The notes under the pieces: generated by a model
The model's input: the letters and a program-made list of their open reading frames with translations, nothing else
The model's database searches: none
Told to the model about the DNA's origin: nothing
Shown here: one piece after another, positions 1 to 4,905 of the stretch
Layout: each line of letters opens with the position of its first letter
How positions within the stretch are numbered: the stretch's first letter is position 1
Translations under genes and position numbers: made by a program
Source of the DNA: an uncultured Oscillochloris sp.
Lineage (GTDB): Bacteria > Chloroflexota > Chloroflexia > Chloroflexales > Chloroflexaceae
Assembly (NCBI GenBank): GCA_903877945.1
Contig: CAIRFY010000645.1
Coordinates: 1-8,771 of the forward strand
Length of the DNA stretch: 8,771 nucleotides
Reading direction: 5' to 3'

Positions 1-45
1 CGCAAGACGGTAAAGCTGAATGTGCCCATTTTGAAACATGCCTAA
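1..45 (+). CDS. C-terminal end of an unidentified + strand gene (partial)
   Basis: In frame 1 the sequence reads 14 codons (RKTVKLNVPILKHA) to a TAA at 43-45. The gene enters from the left edge, so nothing can be said about its product. The frame is favoured because its stop lies only 6 bases before the stem of a strong plus-oriented terminator hairpin (52-102), which implies a plus-strand transcript ending here. Frame 3 is also open across this stretch to a TAA at 58-60, inside the hairpin, but its codons suit a high-GC genome less well. No family is recognised. Confidence 0.5.
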   Translation, partial: RKTVKLNVPILKHA

Positions 46-51
46 GAGATG

Positions 52-102
52 ATACCCTCTAAAGTTACCAGCGATGCTGGCAACTTTAGAGGGTATTTTT
101 TT
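52..102 (+). terminator. Rho-independent terminator between convergent genes
   Basis: A 15-bp perfect stem (52-66 with 82-96), one mismatch (67/81), then 5 more pairs (68-72 with 76-80) around a 3-base GAT loop. It is followed directly by six T (97-102), the classic plus-strand arrangement. It ends the gene coming in from the left. The stem base is 12 bases from the stop codon of the minus-strand ArsA-like gene, so the hairpin can serve both convergent transcripts, but on the minus strand the stem is followed by TCATCTCTT rather than a T run. Confidence 0.9.
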
Positions 103-108
103 GAAGAC

Positions 109-1287
109 CTACACCCCCAGCGACAACGTCTCGGGCTCGCCGAAGCGCACCTCCAGGACACCGTCGCGGAAGAACGCCTTCGTCGCTGGGCGCTCGGCCA
201 GGGCGGTCGGCAGGATCATGTCGCGGCGGAAGTTGCCGATCTCGATGAACAGTTCATCGCCGCGCTTGACCATCTGCACCTTACCGATCTCGACGTGGGG
301 CAGGGGCAGTTTCATCACATACTCCATGCCATCACGGACAATCTCCTGCATTTTCCCGGTAAACTGCACCTTGACCGGGTCGATGTCGCCGAAGATCTTC
401 GCGCCGACCATCGAGAGATCCTTGATCCCGGCGAGATCGCGGGCATAGTGCGGCCCCTCCCAGATCGGCAGGGGCTGGAAGAGGTCGTAGACCTGCTGGC
501 GGTAGCCCTGCTGGATGCGGGCCAACTCCTTCATAAACTCGCCCTCAGCCGACTCAACCGGCAGCACGCGGTTGAGTACCACGCCATCAATCGGATAGCC
601 GAAGAGCGACAGGTAGGTAGCGGCGCGCTGGGCCTCTTTGATCACCATGCGCTCGGGGTTGACCACCAGGCGGTACGAACTGACCGTCGCATCGGTCAGG
701 GTGTTGCGCAGAGCCTCGACGCCCTTAGTGAGGCGATCAATCGTCTCAAACATATCGGCGGCGGGCATGAGCGCCTTCACCAGAGGGCGGGCAACCTTGA
801 GCGTGCCGGGTTCCCAGTCCATAACGCGGGAGGCATACCACTGGAAAGTTTCGGGCATGGTGAGCAGGCGCACCGTCTCGCCAGTGGGAGCGGCGTCAAC
901 CACCACCACATCGAAGTTACCCTCTTTCGCCTGGCGGCGAATATGCAACAGGCTGACAACCTCCTCCATACCGGGGATGATCGCCAGTTCCTCGGCAGCC
1001 ACCTCATCGACGCCACGCCGACGCAGGAGGGTAGACAGATAGCCGCGCAACTGCCCCCAGTGCTCGCGTACCTCTTCCAGCACATTGATCTCTTGGCCCC
1101 AGAGCTTGTCGGAGAGCTGGGTGGGCAGGGCACCAAGGGGCGCATCAAGGGCATCAGCAAGGCTATGGGCCACATCGGTGCTTACCACCAGAGTGCGGTA
1201 GCCTAGTTCAGTGGCGCGCACTGCCGTCGCGGCCGCCGTTGTAGTCTTGCCGACGCCGCCCTTGCCGAGATAGAGTATCAGCCGCAT
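109..1287 (-). CDS. ArsA/Get3-family (TRC40) ATPase with C-terminal HSP20-like domain
   Basis: Predicted cytosolic P-loop ATPase of 392 residues in the SIMIBI class ArsA/Get3 family. Visible motifs: deviant Walker A GKGGVGKTT at 8-16, a switch I-like STDVAHSL at 36-43 (the usual DPAHS proline is Val39), and the switch II signature DAAPTGET at 131-138. Residues about 325-385 (GDELFIEIGNFRRDMILP...) look like the small HSP20-like domain found at the C-terminus of many bacterial ArsA homologues. The protein contains no cysteine, so it lacks both the metalloid-binding triad of arsenite-pump ArsA and the CxxC zinc motif of Get3. Arsenite transport is therefore unlikely; a chaperone or targeting role is an inference. 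The ATG at 1285-1287 has the ribosome site AAAGGA seven bases upstream (1295-1300). Transcribed alone, convergent with the gene to its left and divergent from the sirtuin gene. Confidence 0.93.
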   Translation of the reverse strand: MRLILYLGKGGVGKTTTAAATAVRATELGYRTLVVSTDVAHSLADALDAPLGALPTQLSDKLWGQEINVLEEVREHWGQLRGYLSTLLRRRGVDEVAAEELAIIPGMEEVVSLLHIRRQAKEGNFDVVVVDAAPTGETVRLLTMPETFQWYASRVMDWEPGTLKVARPLVKALMPAADMFETIDRLTKGVEALRNTLTDATVSSYRLVVNPERMVIKEAQRAATYLSLFGYPIDGVVLNRVLPVESAEGEFMKELARIQQGYRQQVYDLFQPLPIWEGPHYARDLAGIKDLSMVGAKIFGDIDPVKVQFTGKMQEIVRDGMEYVMKLPLPHVEIGKVQMVKRGDELFIEIGNFRRDMILPTALAERPATKAFFRDGVLEVRFGEPETLSLGV

Positions 1288-1401
1288 CGCTCAGTCCTTT
1301 ACTCGCTGCACGCCACAGCCAATGCGGCCGTGACGGTAATGTATCGCTATTGCGCGGAGCAGGGGTCGCCGCATGAGTCCATTCGAATTGATACAGCGTG
1401 C

Positions 1402-1430
1402 ATTGTAAATGTTGCTTTGCGGCGCGTCAA
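1402..1430 (-). promoter_or_regulatory. Sigma-70-type promoter for the ArsA-like gene
   Basis: On the minus strand TTGACG (1425-1430, five of six consensus bases) is followed by exactly 17 bases and then TACAAT (1402-1407, five of six). Transcription would start near 1395, giving a leader of roughly 110 bases before the ATG at 1287. A second, weaker pair on the same strand (TTTACA, 17 bases, TCGAAT) overlaps it slightly downstream. This is the best-matching promoter in the window, though no expression data support it. Confidence 0.6.
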
Positions 1431-1445
1431 TCTGGCCCGCCCTCG

Positions 1446-1621
1446 TGTCAGGGCATGTGCAAAGTCGTGTAATCGCCGGACAGCCCTCACCCCCCAGCCC
1501 CCCCTCTCCCTGAGCGGGAGAGGGGGAGTCGGACGTATCCTGGTGCGGAATCTCCCCTCTCTCCGTGAGGGAGAGGGGCAGGGGGTGAGGGCCGGAGGGT
1601 GACTTTGCACATGCCCTGGCC
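1446..1621. repeat. Nested inverted-repeat element (MITE/REP-like) in the arsA-sirtuin spacer
   Basis: Outer arms: 1449-1466 and 1601-1618 are a perfect 18-bp inverted repeat. Inside them, 1483-1494 and 1581-1592 form a perfect 12-bp inverted repeat (GCCCTCACCCCC). Inside that sit two local hairpins: 1500-1510 with 1516-1526 (11 bp, loop TGAGC), and 1554-1561 with 1571-1578 (8 bp, loop containing CCGTGA). The layers are symmetrical, so the whole 170-bp unit could fold as a cruciform or as one long RNA hairpin with a forked tip. From memory, C-rich palindromes of this kind are common between genes in Chloroflexota and some other high-GC bacteria. No target-site duplication or transposase is visible. 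The short reading frames that cross it are repeat-driven, not genes. Confidence 0.85.
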
Positions 1622-1627
1622 CTCGCG

Positions 1628-1657
1628 TTGACATGCGGCGTGTCAGAGTGGTACCTT
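1628..1657 (+). promoter_or_regulatory. Possible promoter for the sirtuin gene, with overlapping dyad
   Basis: A perfect TTGACA (1628-1633) is followed by 18 bases and TACCTT (1652-1657), a poor -10. A small dyad, TGACATG-cgg-CGTGTCA (1629-1645, six of seven pairs), overlaps the -35 and could be an operator. The -10 is weak, so this is a tentative call. Transcription from here would start about 75 bases upstream of the GTG start and would run through the partial repeat copy at 1659-1677. Confidence 0.3.
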
Positions 1658-1658
1658 T

Positions 1659-1677
1659 CCCGCTCAGGGAGAGGGGG
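1659..1677 (-). repeat. Partial inverted copy of the intergenic palindrome
   Basis: These 19 bases are the exact reverse complement of 1500-1518, the left arm, loop and first bases of the right arm of the first local hairpin in the element at 1446-1621. It lacks its own second arm, so it looks like a truncated copy or a leftover of an insertion or deletion. It could pair over a distance with the left arm in RNA or single-stranded DNA. Confidence 0.75.
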
Positions 1678-1740
1678 AGCCAAGCGCATCCTCACACTGT
1701 CAGATTGATTTGAACCTTGTTGTAGCGAAGGGAGCAAACT

Positions 1741-2481
1741 GTGGAGATCGAATCTCGCTTGGTTGAGGTGCTGCAACACGCCCGCCACGTAGCCGTGTTG
1801 ACGGGGGCGGGGGTCTCTGCCGAAAGCGGCATCCCCACATTCCGCGATGCGCAGACGGGCCTGTGGGCGCAGTTTAGCCCTGAGGAACTAGCCTCGCCGG
1901 GGGCGTTCCGCCGCAACCCGCGCCTTGTCTGGGAGTGGTACGCCTGGCGCCGCGAACTGGTGACCCAGGCAACCCCAAACCCAGGCCATCTGGCCCTGGC
2001 CGAGCTAGAACGCCGGGTGCCGCGCTTCACCCTGATTACTCAGAATGTGGACGGGTTACACCAGCGTGCGGGCAGCAGCGCGCCCATCGAGCTACACGGC
2101 AATATCGGACGGGTGACGTGCTCGGAGGAGGGGACGGTGGTGGATCGCTGGGATACCAGCGACGAGGAGCTGCCGCCGCGCTGCCCACGCTGCGGAGCCT
2201 ACCTGCGGCCCGATGTGGTCTGGTTTGGGGAACAACTGCCCGAGGCGGCCCTGGCGGCGGCATGGGACGCCGCCCAAAGCTGCGATCTGTTTTTGTCGGT
2301 GGGCACTTCAGGGCAGGTGGAGCCGGCCGCCACGCTGCCACGTGTCGCAATGCAGGCCGGGGCAACCGTGGCGGTGATCAACCTCGATGTGACGACAGCG
2401 GCCCGACCACCGCTTTACACGATCAACGCCCCTTCGGGTGTGCTGCTGCCGACCCTGCTCAGGGCCGCGTGGCCGGTGTAG
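1741..2481 (+). CDS. cobB: NAD-dependent protein deacylase, sirtuin family, class III (CobB/SIRT5-like)
   Basis: Cytosolic NAD-dependent lysine deacylase of 246 residues, close to the usual size for a bacterial sirtuin. Motifs in order: GAGVSAESGIPTFR (22-35, NAD site; the usual Asp before Phe-Arg is Thr33), TQNVDGLH (100-107), catalytic His119 in ELHGN, a reduced zinc ribbon (Cys127 alone, then Cys148 and Cys151), VVWFGE (159-164) and GTS (188-190). Tyr67 and Arg70 form the Y-x-x-R pair that in CobB and SIRT5 binds the acyl carboxylate, predicting removal of succinyl or malonyl groups as well as acetyl. E. coli CobB, as I recall it, likewise has a single Cys where most sirtuins have CxxC, so the gap at Glu130 is probably normal for this subclass. 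The GTG start at 1741 has AAGGGAG (1728-1734) six bases upstream. Probably transcribed alone. Family is certain; acyl preference is inferred. Confidence 0.95.
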   Translation: MEIESRLVEVLQHARHVAVLTGAGVSAESGIPTFRDAQTGLWAQFSPEELASPGAFRRNPRLVWEWYAWRRELVTQATPNPGHLALAELERRVPRFTLITQNVDGLHQRAGSSAPIELHGNIGRVTCSEEGTVVDRWDTSDEELPPRCPRCGAYLRPDVVWFGEQLPEAALAAAWDAAQSCDLFLSVGTSGQVEPAATLPRVAMQAGATVAVINLDVTTAARPPLYTINAPSGVLLPTLLRAAWPV

Positions 2482-2576
2482 GGGCAGTTCGCGATCTGCG
2501 TCACCTCCTCCTCATTAGAAGAATCTAAAAATATCATCCCCTTATTCCGAGAAGATCTTAATAATCTCTGAATATA
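2482..2576. other. AT-rich spacer after the sirtuin gene
   Basis: The stretch from about 2510 to 2580 is clearly richer in A and T than anything else nearby. It holds a small TTAGA-agaa-TCTAA stem-loop (2515-2528). No reading frame, promoter pair or known RNA is recognised. It could be 3' untranslated sequence leading to the hairpin at 2577-2608. Confidence 0.4.
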
Positions 2577-2608
2577 CTAAGGGTGCGGAGTCAACTCCGC
2601 ACCCTTAG
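2577..2608 (+). terminator. Hairpin terminator after the sirtuin gene
   Basis: A 14-bp perfect stem (2577-2590 with 2595-2608) with a TCAA loop, about 95 bases after the sirtuin stop codon. It is followed by CTCTTGTTATC, T-rich but not a true T tract. On the minus strand it is followed by TATATTC. The position between two plus-strand genes fits a terminator. Confidence 0.65.
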
Positions 2609-2688
2609 CTCTTGTTATCGCCGATATGCGAGAGGAGGTAGCCGAACAGCCTAACATCTCAGAACGAAGCATTTCTCGACGACACAGC

Positions 2689-2706
2689 AATTGCTATGTG
2701 GCAATT
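2689..2706. promoter_or_regulatory. Short dyad upstream of the repeat protein gene
   Basis: AATTGC (2689-2694) and GCAATT (2701-2706) form a perfect 6-bp inverted repeat around TATGTG. The left half is itself part of a GCAATTGC palindrome. If translation starts at TTG 2735, this dyad lies in the promoter or leader and could be an operator. It could also be chance, since it is short. Confidence 0.25.
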
Positions 2707-2719
2707 ACGCACTAACGCC

Positions 2720-2726
2720 AAGGAGG
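2720..2726 (+). promoter_or_regulatory. Ribosome binding site that fixes the TTG start at 2735
   Basis: AAGGAGG ends eight bases before TTG 2735, an ideal spacing. The in-frame ATG at 2696 has no such site and would add 13 residues (MWQLRTNAKEAQF) ahead of the signal peptide. This site is the reason for choosing TTG. Confidence 0.8.
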
Positions 2727-2734
2727 CACAGTTT

Positions 2735-4768
2735 TTGATCACGCGACATCGGTTCATCCCCACAGCTATCTTCACCATCGCCTTGTTGAGCCTACTGATC
2801 CCCCTTGCCGCCCGTGCCTCGGCGGATGGGCCTGAGTGGTCTGGTGCGCTTACCTCTCGACCTACAGGCACAGTTGGTAACTGGGTCATCGGCGGTCGTA
2901 CCTTCAGCGCCACCACAGCAACCCGGATCCAGCTCGAACACGGCCCGCTCGTCGCTAACACCTCGTGCGCCGATGTGAAGTACTACATCAGCGGCGCGAG
3001 CAATATCGCCACAGAGATCGGCAGCCAGGAATCATACAAGTGTGTGAACACCGGCGGCGGCACCGGCGGCGGCACCGGCGGCGGTGAAGGCGGCGGCACG
3101 GGCGGCGGCGATGGCTCCCATCGCGACAGCTACGCGCTGGTCGGACAGTTCCCCGCCGGGCTGATCGGAAACTGGGTCATCGGTGGGGCGAACTACACCG
3201 CCACCGCCACCACACGCTTTGGGCAGCAGTACACCGTCTTCGCGGTGGGTGCCTGTGTTGAGACCAAGTTCAGCACACTCAACGGTGTGAATACGATCCT
3301 AGAGCTTGAGACCACGGCCGCCTACAAGTGCAATGGTGCCACCAGTTCTCCCGTCACCAGCAGCGGCCAGAGCTACGGGGTGCTGAGCGCGTTCCCGGCG
3401 AACCTGCTGGGAACCTGGACCGTCGGTGGGGTGAACTACACCGCGACGGCAGCCACACGCATCGAGCGGCAGCGAACCGAGTTCTTCGTCGGTGCCTGCG
3501 TTGATGTGAAGTACACGCCGAACACCACGACTGCCCTAGAGATCAGCAGCACCGACTCCTACCGCTGCACAACGACGACCACCCAGCCCTTGCCGGCTTC
3601 CAGCAAGATCTACGGGCTGGTTGAGGGCTCAAACCCAGGTACGTGGACCATCGGTGGCGGCCAGTATACCACCACGAACGCAACGCTATTGAATACGGAA
3701 CACGGCACGCTGTCCACCAATGCCTGCGCCAGCGTCGAATTCACCATCAGCAGCGGCGTGAACACGGCCTCGCGGATCAGCAGCGAAGAGCCGACGAAGT
3801 GCAACACCAGCACCTACCACAACACGATCTACGGCCAGATTAGCGCGATGCCGCAGGGACTCTATGGCACCTGGTCTATCGGCGGCATGTCGATTGACTC
3901 CAACGCGACCACGCGCTTTGAGCAGGGCGAGGGCAGCTTGGTTCTGAACGGCTGCGCTGAGGCTTCCTACTATGTGCAGAACGGTGTGAACTACGCGGAG
4001 CAGATTAGCGCGCACACGTCATCGGGCTGCACCGGTGCCGCGCCGAGCCTGCCGTCAACGGTTACGACATCGTCCAAGATCTACGCACCAATCGATAGCC
4101 TCCCCGCTGCTCCGTATGTCGGCCCCTGGAGCATCGGTGGGGTGAACTATACCGCCACTGCAGCCACCCGGTATGAGTCAACCAACTTCGTCGCTGGCGC
4201 ATGTGTTGAGGCGAGCTACACCACAGCAAACGGGGTCAACACATTGCTCAAGGTTGAGGCGAAGACGGCGACGCGCTGCCAGGTCGGCGGTACGTTCGTA
4301 CTCCAGGCGTACGGTGCGATTGAGACCATGCCGGCCGGGGCGGGAACCTGGCGGATCAGTGGGGTGGATTACACCGCCACCACCGGCACGCAGTTGAAGC
4401 AGGAGCAGGGCTTCTTCGCCAGGGGCGCGTATGTTCAGGTGACCTACCAGGTCAACGGAACTGCCCGGACTGCGCTCTCGATTGAGACCCACGTGGCTCC
4501 CGGCGCGGGGCGCGATGTGTCGGTGGGGACGCTGGATAGCGGCCGACCGACCGATGACACCGGCACCTGGGTGGTCAACGGCGTGACCTATCAGGGCGAT
4601 AGCGCCATCGATGTCTTGCTGACCCCGAGCGGCAGCCCGAACTCTCTCCAGGCTGCGACCACGAACAAGGTGATCATCAGTAGCTACCGTGGGCTCAATG
4701 GGGTGCAGTACATCACCTCAGTCGCTCAGGTGCAGACGCAGGTCTACCTACCGAGCGTTGCGCGGTAG
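2735..4768 (+). CDS. Secreted protein with about eight tandem DUF5666-like repeats
   Basis: Predicted exported protein of 677 residues from the TTG start, function unknown. A signal peptide is clear: charged TRHR, a hydrophobic run (about 7-26), then ASA cleaved after residue 30. The mature part is a chain of about 65-residue units at 35-103, 133-199, 214-278, 293-356, 366-432, 450-515, 526-589 and 596-666. Each follows Y-G-x(n)-G-x-W-x-I-G-G-x-x-Y-x-A-T-A-x-T, then G-A-C-V-E and a final Cys; I match this to the DUF5666 beta-rich domain from memory. Units 1-6 each carry two Cys, spaced 25 residues apart (23 in unit 3), and there are exactly 12 Cys in all, suggesting one disulfide per unit. 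Units 7 and 8 have none. A Gly-rich linker (106-127) separates units 1 and 2; Ser/Thr-rich linkers separate others. The C-terminus is VYLPSVAR. No membrane anchor or catalytic motif is seen. An envelope or adhesive role is a guess. Confidence 0.85.
   Translation: MITRHRFIPTAIFTIALLSLLIPLAARASADGPEWSGALTSRPTGTVGNWVIGGRTFSATTATRIQLEHGPLVANTSCADVKYYISGASNIATEIGSQESYKCVNTGGGTGGGTGGGEGGGTGGGDGSHRDSYALVGQFPAGLIGNWVIGGANYTATATTRFGQQYTVFAVGACVETKFSTLNGVNTILELETTAAYKCNGATSSPVTSSGQSYGVLSAFPANLLGTWTVGGVNYTATAATRIERQRTEFFVGACVDVKYTPNTTTALEISSTDSYRCTTTTTQPLPASSKIYGLVEGSNPGTWTIGGGQYTTTNATLLNTEHGTLSTNACASVEFTISSGVNTASRISSEEPTKCNTSTYHNTIYGQISAMPQGLYGTWSIGGMSIDSNATTRFEQGEGSLVLNGCAEASYYVQNGVNYAEQISAHTSSGCTGAAPSLPSTVTTSSKIYAPIDSLPAAPYVGPWSIGGVNYTATAATRYESTNFVAGACVEASYTTANGVNTLLKVEAKTATRCQVGGTFVLQAYGAIETMPAGAGTWRISGVDYTATTGTQLKQEQGFFARGAYVQVTYQVNGTARTALSIETHVAPGAGRDVSVGTLDSGRPTDDTGTWVVNGVTYQGDSAIDVLLTPSGSPNSLQAATTNKVIISSYRGLNGVQYITSVAQVQTQVYLPSVAR
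3050..3109 (+). repeat. 12-bp tandem repeat coding for a glycine-rich linker
   Basis: Five in-frame copies of a 12-base unit (ACCGGCGGCGGC and near variants GAAGGCGGCGGC, ACGGGCGGCGGC) encode Thr/Glu-Gly-Gly-Gly repeats between the first and second DUF5666-like units. Copies can be gained or lost by slippage without shifting the frame, so linker length may vary between strains. Confidence 0.85.
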
Positions 4769-4784
4769 GGTCGTATCTCTCATT

Positions 4785-4845
4785 GGGAGCGCAACAGAAC
4801 AGGGTGTGCCAGCTTTACTGGCACACCCTGTTCTGTTGTGTTCCC
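4785..4845 (+). terminator. Very long hairpin after the repeat protein gene
   Basis: A 28-bp stem (4785-4812 with 4818-4845, two G-T wobbles at 4789/4841 and 4791/4839) around a CTTTA loop; the inner 21 pairs are perfect Watson-Crick. It begins 16 bases after the stop codon. No T tract follows (next bases GATGGC), so it is not a textbook intrinsic terminator, though position and stability fit transcript ending or 3' end protection. The biotin ligase gene begins 60 bases further on with its own promoter candidate. Confidence 0.7.
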
Positions 4846-4889
4846 GATGGCTGGATCGAATGAACTCCAGCGACGTTGCACAGGGCGTC

Positions 4890-4898
4890 TGATAGAAT
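4890..4898 (+). promoter_or_regulatory. Extended -10 promoter candidate for birA (leaderless start)
   Basis: TGATAGAAT contains the extended -10 element TGN followed by TAGAAT (five of six). Seven bases separate it from the ATG at 4906, so the transcript would begin at or next to the A of the start codon. No -35 is visible at the right distance, which extended -10 promoters can tolerate. There is no usable ribosome site: GGAG at 4901-4904 is one base from the ATG. Confidence 0.45.
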
Positions 4899-4905
4899 GT
4901 GGAGT

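Noticed and set aside
49..1206. Long plus-strand open frame (385 codons) opposite the ArsA-like gene
   Set aside because: It is antisense to a gene with clear ATPase motifs, starts inside the terminator stem, and its translation is the His/Leu/Arg/Gln-rich kind that comes from the opposite strand of high-GC coding sequence.
109..1287. Arsenic resistance operon
   Set aside because: No arsB, arsC, arsR or arsD nearby, and the ATPase has no cysteines for metalloid binding.
1446..1621. CRISPR array or attachment site
   Set aside because: The repeats are nested inverted arms, not regularly spaced direct repeats, and there is no integrase or cas gene.
1291..1788. Open frames on both strands across the arsA-sirtuin spacer
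   Set aside because: Their translations are driven by the palindromic C- and G-rich repeats and by overlap with the sirtuin start; no ribosome site or family resemblance.
1741..2481. Sirtuin as part of an anti-phage defence system (SIR2 with partner genes)
   Set aside because: It is a compact stand-alone CobB-type deacylase with normal catalytic motifs; no Argonaute, HerA, TIR or other defence partner is in the window.
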